Source: Bacteroidales bacterium
GTDB taxonomy: Bacteria; Bacteroidota; Bacteroidia; Bacteroidales; VadinHA17
DNA length: 57,773 nt
Assembly (NCBI GenBank): GCA_030596125.1
Contig: JAUVKT010000005.1
Span: forward strand, 1-57,773
Reading direction: 5' to 3'
How positions within the stretch are numbered: position 1 is the stretch's first letter; every line of letters begins with the position of its first letter. This document shows, one piece after another, positions 46,304 through 55,135 of this stretch. The notes under the pieces are model-generated. The model saw only the letters and a list, made by a program, of their open reading frames with translations, ran no database searches and was not told the DNA's origin. A program made the translations under genes and the position numbers.

Positions 46304-46337
46304 CCTCATTACGGGAGACTGTAATGAGGTTTTTTTT
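46304..46337 (+). terminator. Rho-independent terminator between gldJ and murF
   Basis: CCTCATTAC (46304-46312)-GGGAGACT-GTAATGAGG (46321-46329) followed by T8; perfect 9-bp stem. Confidence 0.92.
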
Positions 46338-46340
46338 GAA

Positions 46341-47636
46341 ATGAACAACAGTAAATTATTTGAATTAATCAGGGAACAGGGCTTACGGATTGCTACCGAT
46401 TCCCGTACGGTTGAAAATGGAGATATCTTTTTTGCTCTTAGGGGAGATAACTTCAATGGTAATGTTTTTGCAAATGAAGCGATTGAAAAAGGGGCTGCTT
46501 TTGCTGTAATTGATGAACCGACCTGTTTAAACGATAAATGTATTTTGGTTGAAGATGTTCTCAGAACTCTTCAGGATATTGCAACACTTCATCGTGATTT
46601 GATTAACTGCCCGGTACTTGCTGTAACAGGAACCAATGGAAAGACCACCACTAAAGAGGTTCTGTCAGTCATAATGGGCCGGAAATTCAATGTGCACTCT
46701 ACTACAGGTAACCTTAATAATCATATAGGTGTGCCACTTACAATTCTTGCAACCCCGGCGAATACAGATTTTATGATAATTGAAATGGGGGCAAACCATA
46801 TTAATGAGATAGATAAGCTGTGCCGGATTGCCAAACCTGATTATGGTTTGATAACCAATATTGGAAAGGCACACCTCGAAGGTTTTGGCTCAGATGAAGG
46901 TGTTATCACTGCTAAAAGTGAGCTATATAATTTTATTGCATTAAACAGGGGTCTTGTTTTTTATAATGAAGAAAATGTATTGCTTGATAACCTTATGAAT
47001 AAATTCGGGATTAAGGGAATTAAGTATATAGGGAGCGTTGATAGTCAAATAAAGATTGAAAAGGTTAACCTTAACCCATGGCTTTGTTTTGAGTTAGAAT
47101 ATAGACATGAAAAATTCAGAGTAGAGACCAAACTGTTTGGATTGTACAACCTTGAGAATATTAAGGCAGCTTTCACAGTTGGATTACATTTCGGAGTAAG
47201 AGTCAGTGTAATGGTTGAGGCTGTTAACTCATATTCTCCTGATAATAACCGGTCGCAGGTGGTTAAAACTTTCGGAAATATGGTTGTGCGTGACGCCTAC
47301 AACGCAAACCCCGTAAGTATGATGGAAGCACTAACTTCATTTATTTTATCAGGTCAGGCACCAAAATCAGTTATTCTTGGGGATATGCTGGAATTGGGAG
47401 CCTATTCAGCAGAGGAACACCGGAAAATTGTTGAAGTGCTTCTGACGACGAAAAATATCTCTGCCTATCTTGTTGGTAACTGTTTTGCTGAAGCTGCCAC
47501 AGGAACAGATATAAAGATTTTTAATACCACTGCTGATATGATCCCGTTTTTGGAAGCTAACCCTATATCAGGGAATTTTATTCTTGTTAAAGGATCAAGG
47601 GGGATTGGCCTTGAGAGTTTATATGACTTGCTGTAA
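46341..47636 (+). CDS. murF: UDP-N-acetylmuramoyl-tripeptide--D-alanyl-D-alanine ligase
   Basis: IATDSRTVENGDIFFALRGDNFNGNVFANEAIEKGA; VLAVTGTNGKTTTKEVLSVIM; LNNHIGVPLTIL; VIEMGANH-like MIIEMGANHINEID. Confidence 0.97.
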   Translation: MNNSKLFELIREQGLRIATDSRTVENGDIFFALRGDNFNGNVFANEAIEKGAAFAVIDEPTCLNDKCILVEDVLRTLQDIATLHRDLINCPVLAVTGTNGKTTTKEVLSVIMGRKFNVHSTTGNLNNHIGVPLTILATPANTDFMIIEMGANHINEIDKLCRIAKPDYGLITNIGKAHLEGFGSDEGVITAKSELYNFIALNRGLVFYNEENVLLDNLMNKFGIKGIKYIGSVDSQIKIEKVNLNPWLCFELEYRHEKFRVETKLFGLYNLENIKAAFTVGLHFGVRVSVMVEAVNSYSPDNNRSQVVKTFGNMVVRDAYNANPVSMMEALTSFILSGQAPKSVILGDMLELGAYSAEEHRKIVEVLLTTKNISAYLVGNCFAEAATGTDIKIFNTTADMIPFLEANPISGNFILVKGSRGIGLESLYDLL

Positions 47637-47677
47637 TCGATAGTATTTCTGCAGAGGAGATAAAATATATGAAATCC

Positions 47678-48721
47678 CTATAGCGATAGCCCGGTTTTAC
47701 TTTCCGGCCAGATATCTGAAAATGTTTTTTTCCCTTTAAGATAATAGAGCCATACAATGCTTTTTCCCAGGATGAGTTTTCCGGGATTGCTTCTCCTGGA
47801 GCTAAGGATTTTCTCCCTTTTCATATCCAGGGCTTTTTGCTCCCTGTAATAATCTGTATGGGCCCGAACCACCTGTCTGAATGCCTTTATGTTTAGCATA
47901 AGGAGGAACCTTATGGCGGCAATTCCATCCAAAATCTTTCTGACGAATAATTTTTGTCTGAACCCTGCAACGGGCAGGTTCTTATGAAGAAGGTAAAGGT
48001 TATTCCGGAAATTGTAATATATCTTGGCCGGCGAATTGTAATTTAACGTTCCTCCGCCAATATGATAAATGACAGACTGAGGGATATAACAGACCCGATA
48101 TCCCAGTGAATGTATCCTCCAGCACAGATCAATTTCCTCCATATGTGCAAAAAAACTTGTATCAAACCCCAGGGTCTCTCTCCAGACAGAAGAACGGATA
48201 AAGAGTGAAGCTCCACTGGCCCAGAAGATATCAGTTATATCATTATACTGACCATTATCCTCCTCTAAACGATCTAATATGCGTCCCCTGCAGAAAGGGT
48301 AACCATATTTATCAATAAATCCTCCTGCAGCTCCGGCATGCTCGAAAAGAGTTTTGTTACTATGGCTCAGTATTTTTGGCTGGCATGCCGCAACATCCTG
48401 ATTTCGGTCCATAAAACTAATTACCGGTTCAAGCCAATTTTCGGTTACCTCTACATCTGAGTTAAGCAGTACAAAATATTCGGCCTCAATATGGTTCAGA
48501 GCCTCAACGTATCCTTCGGCAAACCCGAGATTCTTACCATTCTGTACTATTTTTACCCCGGGCACCTCTTTCTTAACCCAATTAACTGATTCATCTGTCG
48601 ACCCGTTATCTGCCAGGATTACAGTGCATTCATCGGAAACAGTTTTTTCAACAACTCCCTTAAGGAATAATTTCAGGTAATCAATACCGTTCCAGTTTAA
48701 TATTACTACAGCAGTCTTCAT
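47678..48721 (-). CDS. Glycosyltransferase family 2
   Basis: TAVVILNWNGIDYLKLFLKGVVEKT...ILADNGSTDESVNWV; FFAHMEEIDLCWRIHSLGYRVCYIPQSVIYHIGGGT. Confidence 0.92.
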   Translation of the reverse strand: MKTAVVILNWNGIDYLKLFLKGVVEKTVSDECTVILADNGSTDESVNWVKKEVPGVKIVQNGKNLGFAEGYVEALNHIEAEYFVLLNSDVEVTENWLEPVISFMDRNQDVAACQPKILSHSNKTLFEHAGAAGGFIDKYGYPFCRGRILDRLEEDNGQYNDITDIFWASGASLFIRSSVWRETLGFDTSFFAHMEEIDLCWRIHSLGYRVCYIPQSVIYHIGGGTLNYNSPAKIYYNFRNNLYLLHKNLPVAGFRQKLFVRKILDGIAAIRFLLMLNIKAFRQVVRAHTDYYREQKALDMKREKILSSRRSNPGKLILGKSIVWLYYLKGKKTFSDIWPESKTGLSL

Positions 48722-49599
48722 TCTTCAGGGTAACGTTTATGCTTCCATCTTCTATGTGTCCATAGCCAGAGTTCTGGTCTGGCGCGGATATGATCTTCGA
48801 GCTTTTTAACATGAAGGTTGGTTAACTCATTCTCTTTAAGATTGCGGGGATCTTCAGTAATTACATCTATATATAATTCGTAATGACCTCTCTTTATTTT
48901 ATCAATCCTGAAATAGACAACCGGCATATTGAATTTCCTGGCTAATTTTTCTACTCCCAGATATACAGGGGTCTCCTGGTTAAAAAAACTGGTCCAGTAT
49001 TGTATCTCTCCCCTGGGTGGAGTCTGGTCAGTTATAAGGGCTGTAAGTGTGTTTATCCCGTTTTTCATATTCGACAGAATTGCCCTGAGCGTATTGGCCA
49101 TTGGTACCAGTTCCATCTCATGTTTTTGTCTGGCCCTGTTGAAATACCTGTCGAAATATTTGTTGTGCAGAGGTTTGTAAACTCCTATAACCTTATGGTC
49201 AATTACCTTTGGTAGGTCAACTGACCATTCCCAGTTTCCATAATGTCCCAAACAGGCAATAACACTCTTTCCTTCCTGTTTCAGCCTGTTAAGAACTGAG
49301 CAGTCTTTATAAACAAATCTTCTTTCCATTTCCGCATTGCTCATATGTTGAAGTTTTAACGTTTCAATAAACAGATCGGAAAGATGCCTGTAGAATTTTT
49401 TGCTTATAGTTATTATTTCGTTATTGTTTTTTTCAGGAAAAGAGTTACGAAGGTTATTCAAAACTACATTTTTGCGGTAACCGGGGAAATAATATAATGC
49501 CAGGTACAGAATATCCGAAAACAGATAGAGAACCCTTAGGGGCAATAAGGTTATAACCCAATTGAAAATAAAAAAGATGTAGAAAAAGATCGCTTTCAT
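48718..49599 (-). CDS. Lysophospholipid acyltransferase family protein (LpxL/HtrB-type lipid A acyltransferase)
   Basis: VIACLGHYGNWEWSVDLP; ITDQTPPRGEIQYWTSFFNQETPVYLGVEKLA; LWLWTHRRWKHKRYPEE. Confidence 0.92.
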   Translation of the reverse strand: MKAIFFYIFFIFNWVITLLPLRVLYLFSDILYLALYYFPGYRKNVVLNNLRNSFPEKNNNEIITISKKFYRHLSDLFIETLKLQHMSNAEMERRFVYKDCSVLNRLKQEGKSVIACLGHYGNWEWSVDLPKVIDHKVIGVYKPLHNKYFDRYFNRARQKHEMELVPMANTLRAILSNMKNGINTLTALITDQTPPRGEIQYWTSFFNQETPVYLGVEKLARKFNMPVVYFRIDKIKRGHYELYIDVITEDPRNLKENELTNLHVKKLEDHIRARPELWLWTHRRWKHKRYPEE

Positions 49600-49603
49600 T
49601 TCC

Positions 49604-50407
49604 TTATTTCTCAGTGTTCATGATTTTATGTACAATAGAAACGAAGTCGTCGTATACAATCGAATTGGCGGCGACGACTTCTGCTCCAGATAAACCTTTA
49701 CTTACACCCCCGAAATCGGTTACAATGCCACCTGCCTCCCGGATTAATAGTATTCCGGCTGTGATATCCCATGGATTGAGATTGTATTCGAAGAACCCGT
49801 CAAATCGTCCGCATGCAACATAGGCAAGGTCCACTGCAGCAGACCCCATTCTTCTTACGCCATGAGTATTACTGATAAAATATTTCAGGCACTCCAAATA
49901 ATTATTAAGGCGGTTGTAATCTTTATAAGGAAATCCGGTTGCTACCAGCATGTCTCCGATTTCAGATGCTTTTGACACAGATATTCTTTTGTTATTAAGC
50001 CAGGCTCCGCCATTTTTCCATCCATAGAACATCTCGTCCGATGATATTACATAAATAACCCCGGCCAGAATTTCGTCACCGCTTTGGAGACCAATACTTA
50101 TTGAATAGGGCGGAAGCCCGTGCATAAAATTAGTGGTTCCGTCGAGAGGGTCAATTACCCAGAGCATCTTTTCCCCTTCATCAAGTGCAGTTCCCTCTTC
50201 TGTAATAAAACCTGCTTCCGGCAGAATTTTAGCCAGATCTTCTACCAGCCTGTTTTCTGCCATAATATCTACATAAGATACAAAGTCGTGAAGACCTTTG
50301 ATCTTTGCATCGCCAATATTGAATTTACCCGATTCGCTCCTGATAAATTTTCCACACTCATATGCGAGTGCTTTAACCTTTTCGACAATTACCGGAAGTT
50401 GAGTCAT
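49604..50407 (-). CDS. Inositol monophosphatase family protein
   Basis: FITEEGTALDEGEKMLWVIDPLDGTTNFMHGLPPYSISIGLQ; NPWDITAGILLIREAGGIVTDF. Confidence 0.95.
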   Translation of the reverse strand: MTQLPVIVEKVKALAYECGKFIRSESGKFNIGDAKIKGLHDFVSYVDIMAENRLVEDLAKILPEAGFITEEGTALDEGEKMLWVIDPLDGTTNFMHGLPPYSISIGLQSGDEILAGVIYVISSDEMFYGWKNGGAWLNNKRISVSKASEIGDMLVATGFPYKDYNRLNNYLECLKYFISNTHGVRRMGSAAVDLAYVACGRFDGFFEYNLNPWDITAGILLIREAGGIVTDFGGVSKGLSGAEVVAANSIVYDDFVSIVHKIMNTEK

Positions 50408-51711
50408 ATTTTATCCTGTTGAATTTCAAAATTACCATTTTCATTCATTTTGAGTAGTAATACTTCATTGATTTTCCCGGTCAAACTTTTTTTATAGGGT
50501 GTAACTACTCTAAGATAGTTTCCGGTAAACCCGGAGATATAACCCTCCGCTATACTGTTTTCCCACAATACTTCTGTTTTTAATCCAATACATTTTTTGC
50601 TGAAATCTATTCGTTTGGATTCAGATAACCTATGTAAAATTTTACTTCGGTTGTTAATTATCTCCTTTCGCACCTGGCCGGTCATTCCGGCAGCGAGTGT
50701 ATTTGTTCTTGGCGAGAATGAGAAAACATGAAGATATGAGAGATCCATCTCACTCAGGAAATTTAATGTGTCGTTAAATTCTTCATCACTCTCGCCCGGA
50801 AATCCTGTAATTACATCAGCTCCGATTCCTGCATAAGGGATTCTTTTACGGATATAATCAATCCTGTTTGCGAAGATGTCTCTTCGGTATCTTCTTTTCA
50901 TCCTGGCCAGAACCGGATCGGATCCACTCTGTAGTGGTATATGAAAATGTGGCAACAGTTTTTTTTCATTTAATACAAGATCAATAATTTCATCAGTTAA
51001 AAGGTTAGGTTCTATCGATGAGATCCTGTACCTCTCAATACCATCAACCTTCACCAGTTCTTTAAGAAGATCGAAAAAGCTTTCTCCGGTAGTTTGCCCA
51101 AAGTCACCGATATTTACACCTGTAATTACAATCTCTTTTATACCGTGTGACGATATCTCCTTTGCCTCGGATACACAGGCACTAACCTGTTGATTCCTGC
51201 TTTTCCCTCTTGCAAGAGGAATAGTACAATAGGAGCAGATATAATCACATCCGTCCTGAACCTTAAGGAATGATCTTGTCCGGTCACCAAAAGAGTAAGA
51301 TGGTGAAAAGTGTGTGCTATCGGGTTTTTCACATGAATACCCCTTCTCAATTGTATGATCCTCAATCCTCTCTATATAACTTTTCAGGTTAAATCTTTCA
51401 TCTGTTCCAAGTACCAGGTCTACACCGGATATCGATGTAATTTCAACAGGTTTTAGCTGGGCGTAGCACCCTACAACTATAATACAGGCATCGGGAGATT
51501 TCCTGGTTGCTTTTTTTATCGCCTGTCTGCTTTTCTTGTCTGCACTGTCAGTTACTGTACAGGTATTAATTACATATATATCTGCTTTTTCATTAAACGA
51601 CACCTTTTCAAAAGATTCGCTATCAAGTGATCTTGCAATAGCGGATGTTTCTGAAAAATTTAATTTACATCCCAGTGTATAAAAGGCAACTTTTTTTTTA
51701 TCGGCACTCAT
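50404..51711 (-). CDS. mtaB: tRNA (N6-threonylcarbamoyladenosine(37)-C2)-methylthiotransferase MtaB
   Basis: FYTLGCKLNFSETSAIAR; VINTCTVTDSADKKSRQAIKKA; radical SAM CDYICSYCTIPLARGKSR; VEITSISGVDLVLGTDE. Confidence 0.95.
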   Translation of the reverse strand: MSADKKKVAFYTLGCKLNFSETSAIARSLDSESFEKVSFNEKADIYVINTCTVTDSADKKSRQAIKKATRKSPDACIIVVGCYAQLKPVEITSISGVDLVLGTDERFNLKSYIERIEDHTIEKGYSCEKPDSTHFSPSYSFGDRTRSFLKVQDGCDYICSYCTIPLARGKSRNQQVSACVSEAKEISSHGIKEIVITGVNIGDFGQTTGESFFDLLKELVKVDGIERYRISSIEPNLLTDEIIDLVLNEKKLLPHFHIPLQSGSDPVLARMKRRYRRDIFANRIDYIRKRIPYAGIGADVITGFPGESDEEFNDTLNFLSEMDLSYLHVFSFSPRTNTLAAGMTGQVRKEIINNRSKILHRLSESKRIDFSKKCIGLKTEVLWENSIAEGYISGFTGNYLRVVTPYKKSLTGKINEVLLLKMNENGNFEIQQDKI

Positions 51712-51755
51712 AAATGGTAATATCTGTCAGTAAGGTAAAATTGTCTTTGTTGATT

Positions 51756-51830
51756 CCTGCCTCGCCGGTCTTTGGCGGTACGCAGACAAGAAGTGGAGAT
51801 CACCCACTTCATCGGTCGAAGTCCGAAGAT
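51756..51830. repeat. Structured intergenic element with hairpin arms
   Basis: GAAGTGG-AGATCAC-CCACTTC perfect 7-bp stem within CTGCCTCGCCGGTCTTTGGCGGTACGCAGACAAGAAGTGGAGATCACCCACTTCATCGGTCGAAGTCCGAAG between sixA-like and mtaB genes. Confidence 0.4.
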
Positions 51831-51841
51831 AATTAATCAGG

Positions 51842-52342
51842 TTAAATTTCTTTAGGTTTAATAAAGTAATAATTATCTGGCTTTTTTCCTGAGATTTCCG
51901 GCCATGTATCGGTATCAAATTGTATAACTGCAACACCGGATGTAGGAAGGAAAGAGGTTCCTCCCTTTGTAAGTTCATATGCTAAATCAGTAATTCCCGG
52001 GTTATGTGCAACAATCAGAACCGAATTAATATTGTCGGGCAGGGAGTAAATGTTATTCAGAAAAGTCTCATCAGAGCAGTGAAAAAATTCTTTCTTAATT
52101 TTAACTATTTCAGTCCCGGTATTTAATGCCCTCGAAAATATCAGTGCGGTATGATTGGCCCTGGCAGCCGGACTGGTTAAAATAATATCAGGTTTAACTC
52201 CTTTATCAATAAGAATTCCGGCTACACGGTATCCGTCATTCACCCCTCTTTCCATTAAGACCCTGTCAATATCCTTTTGAAATGCATCGAGGCTGCATGC
52301 CTTACCGTGCCGTACGAGTATTATCTCTTTTTTCTTTTTCAT
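51842..52342 (-). CDS. SixA-like histidine phosphatase family protein
   Basis: KEIILVRHGKACSLDAFQKDIDRVLMERGVNDGYRVAGIL; DIILTSPAARANHTALIF; VLIVAHNPGITDLAYEL. Confidence 0.93.
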   Translation of the reverse strand: MKKKKEIILVRHGKACSLDAFQKDIDRVLMERGVNDGYRVAGILIDKGVKPDIILTSPAARANHTALIFSRALNTGTEIVKIKKEFFHCSDETFLNNIYSLPDNINSVLIVAHNPGITDLAYELTKGGTSFLPTSGVAVIQFDTDTWPEISGKKPDNYYFIKPKEI

Positions 52343-52353
52343 TAAAATAATTA

Positions 52354-53688
52354 TTAAAGTATTCTACTGGCCAGTTCTGAGAGGAAACTCCTTTCTCCTT
52401 TTACCAGGTTAACATGTGCAAAAATATCCTGTCCTTTCATTTTATCTGTCAGGTACGATAATCCATTTGACCCTATATCGAGGTAGGGTGAATCGATTTG
52501 CTCAATATCGCCTGTGAATATCAGCTTTGTATCTTCCCCGGCGCGTGTGATTATAGTTTTTATTTCGTGAGGAGTAAGATTTTGTGCTTCATCTACAATA
52601 AAAAAGATGTTCGACAGGCTTCTTCCTCTTATAAAGGCCAGTGGAGTTAAAACAAGTTTCTCCTCTTTAATCATATCATTTATCCTTACAAATTCAGGAC
52701 TTTGATGGCTGAACTTGTGTTTTATCACAGTTAAATTATCAAAAAGTGGCTGCATATAGGGTTCTATTTTCTCCTTCACATCACCTGGCAGATAACCGAG
52801 GTCCCTGTTAGCCAGAGGGACAATAGGCCTTGCAAGAAATATCTGCTTGAACCGGCGGTGCTGCTGAAGAGCTGATGCCAGGGCCAGCAGGGTCTTACCT
52901 GTTCCTGCTTTACCGGTTAATGCAACAAGCTGGATGTCGGGATTTGTAAGGGCTTCAATTGCAAATGTTTGCTCAGCATTACGGGGATCAATTCCATAAG
53001 TGGTCTGTTTCATTATCCTGTTCACAATATTGCTAACCGGATTATAATGAGCGAGAGCACTCGACCCGTTGTTTTTAAGTATATAAAACTGGTGTCCTCC
53101 CCCTTTTGCGATATTTAATCCCATCTCTTCAAGAGGAATCCCTTCAGGCTCATCGTATAACCTGTCAATAGCCTTACTGTTGATATCTTCAATGGTTTCA
53201 ATCCCTTTGTAAAGATCATCAATGTTGGCCACTTTATCGTTTTCGTAGTCCTGAGACATTATCCCAAGCGATTTTGCTTTCATCCTCAGATTTATATCCT
53301 TGGTAATCAGGATAACACTCTCATCTTTCTTATTACTGCAAACATAATCTGCAATGGCGAGAATTCTGTGATCGGCAGTCTTTTCGGGAAAAGATTGATT
53401 AACACTCTCCGAAAACTCTTTCCCGGTTTCTATGAAAAGGGTTCCCAGATTTTTTCCGAGCGGGATACCTTCGCTTAATAAATCATCTCCGGATAATTTA
53501 TCCAGTTCCCGTGTAAATTCGCGTGCATGAAAATTAATCTGATCGTTGCCTTTTTTAAACCGGTCAAGCTCTTCAAGTACTACAATAGGAACTATTACAT
53601 CGTTTTCCTGAAATTTATAAATTGACTGGTAATCGTGGAGCAGAACATTTGTGTCAATAATAAATATCTTTTTTTTCTTTTTAGCCAT
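52354..53688 (-). CDS. PhoH family protein (PIN domain + PhoH ATPase)
   Basis: KIFIIDTNVLLHDYQSIYKFQENDVIVPIVVLEELDRFK; LVALTGKAGTGKTLLALASAL; DEAQNLTPHEIKTIITRAGEDTKLIFTGDIEQID. Confidence 0.96.
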   Translation of the reverse strand: MAKKKKKIFIIDTNVLLHDYQSIYKFQENDVIVPIVVLEELDRFKKGNDQINFHAREFTRELDKLSGDDLLSEGIPLGKNLGTLFIETGKEFSESVNQSFPEKTADHRILAIADYVCSNKKDESVILITKDINLRMKAKSLGIMSQDYENDKVANIDDLYKGIETIEDINSKAIDRLYDEPEGIPLEEMGLNIAKGGGHQFYILKNNGSSALAHYNPVSNIVNRIMKQTTYGIDPRNAEQTFAIEALTNPDIQLVALTGKAGTGKTLLALASALQQHRRFKQIFLARPIVPLANRDLGYLPGDVKEKIEPYMQPLFDNLTVIKHKFSHQSPEFVRINDMIKEEKLVLTPLAFIRGRSLSNIFFIVDEAQNLTPHEIKTIITRAGEDTKLIFTGDIEQIDSPYLDIGSNGLSYLTDKMKGQDIFAHVNLVKGERSFLSELASRIL

Positions 53689-53734
53689 AATCCTTCAGTC
53701 CGTTTTGTCACTTAAAAAATCTCATATAAGATAG

Positions 53735-53742
53735 CAAAAATA
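53735..53742 (-). promoter_or_regulatory. Bacteroidota -7 box (TATTTTTG on reverse strand) upstream of the PhoH gene
   Basis: Plus strand CAAAAATA, nested in the inverted repeat CTCATAT...ATATGAG (53721-53746). Confidence 0.4.
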
Positions 53743-53805
53743 TGAGTCTAACTTCTTATAACAAAAGTATATTTTACTTATTTTACAAAATTATTTAACA
53801 TTTAT

Positions 53806-55107
53806 ATGACTTACGAAGAAACAGTTCACTTCCTCTATAGTTCATTGCCTGTATTTCAGCGAGTTGGGAAAGCAGCATATAAGGCTGACCTAATAACTAC
53901 ACGGGCCCTTGATGAACATATGGGAAATCCTCATAACAGGTTTAAGTCAATACATATTGCAGGTACGAACGGAAAGGGCTCTGTTTCTCATATTATTGCG
54001 TCTGTATTAAAGGAGTCTGGTTATAAGACAGGTCTCTATACATCACCGCATCTCAGGGATTTCAGAGAGAGGATTAAGGTGAACGGACTGATGGTTGATA
54101 AAGCTTATGTTGTTGACTTTGTCAAAAACAACCACGATATTATTGACTCATTAAAGCCCTCTTTTTTTGAAATGACCGTGGCAATGGCATTTCGCTACTT
54201 TGCTGATGAGAACGTGGATGTTGCAGTTATCGAGACGGGGATGGGGGGCAGGCTTGACTCTACCAATATTATTACACCTGACCTGTCGGTAATTACAAAT
54301 ATAGGACTCGACCATACCCGGTTTCTGGGTACAACCATCGAACAGATCGCTATTGAAAAGGGTGGGATAATTAAACCTGATATTCCGGTAGTTATAGGAG
54401 AAACAAATCCTTTAACCAGGGATTTGTTTAAAGAAATTGCCGGACAAAACAGAGCCGGGATATGGTTTGCCGATGAAATATGGTCTGTAATTCAGACAGC
54501 TCCCGATCCGGGTTATGGTAAGATGAGGTTGAACCTTTTTAAGGATGATGAAGCAAGGTTCACCAGTATTGTACTCGGACTGGGAGGAAATTATCAGTTG
54601 CAAAATATTCTAACTGCTGTTATGTCGATAGATATTCTCCGGAATAATTTTATAATAAGTGATGATAATATAATTTCAGGACTGAGAGATGTTATTACAA
54701 ATACCGGGTTCGAAGGCCGCTGGCAGGTAATCTCCGAAAGTCCACTGACAATCTGTGATATCGCACATAACTTTGATGGTTTAAAAAACACTTTAGGCCA
54801 GATCTTTACCCTTGGAAAAAAGAGTGTTCACTATATTATTGGTATTGCCGATGACAAGGATGTAGATATGGTATTGTCACTGTTCCCGGAAACTGGTATA
54901 TACTATTTTACACGAGCTGATATTCCAAGAGCACTGGATCCTTATGTCCTGAAAGACCACGCTGCCAGGTATAATCTTAAAGGGAATATTTCCCCCTGTG
55001 TTAAGGATGCATTTGATAGTGCTACTGAGGCTGCAGGCGAAGACGACCTGATATATATTGGAGGAAGTACTTATATAGTTGCTGATTTTTTAAATACTAT
55101 TCAATAG
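53806..55107 (+). CDS. folC: Bifunctional folylpolyglutamate synthase/dihydrofolate synthase
   Basis: NPHNRFKSIHIAGTNGKGSVSHIIASVLKESGYKTGLYTSPHLRDFRERIKVNG; VIETGMGGRLDSTNII. Confidence 0.96.
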   Translation: MTYEETVHFLYSSLPVFQRVGKAAYKADLITTRALDEHMGNPHNRFKSIHIAGTNGKGSVSHIIASVLKESGYKTGLYTSPHLRDFRERIKVNGLMVDKAYVVDFVKNNHDIIDSLKPSFFEMTVAMAFRYFADENVDVAVIETGMGGRLDSTNIITPDLSVITNIGLDHTRFLGTTIEQIAIEKGGIIKPDIPVVIGETNPLTRDLFKEIAGQNRAGIWFADEIWSVIQTAPDPGYGKMRLNLFKDDEARFTSIVLGLGGNYQLQNILTAVMSIDILRNNFIISDDNIISGLRDVITNTGFEGRWQVISESPLTICDIAHNFDGLKNTLGQIFTLGKKSVHYIIGIADDKDVDMVLSLFPETGIYYFTRADIPRALDPYVLKDHAARYNLKGNISPCVKDAFDSATEAAGEDDLIYIGGSTYIVADFLNTIQ

Positions 55108-55135
55108 TGTTTTATTTAGTATTCCTGTTCAGCTA

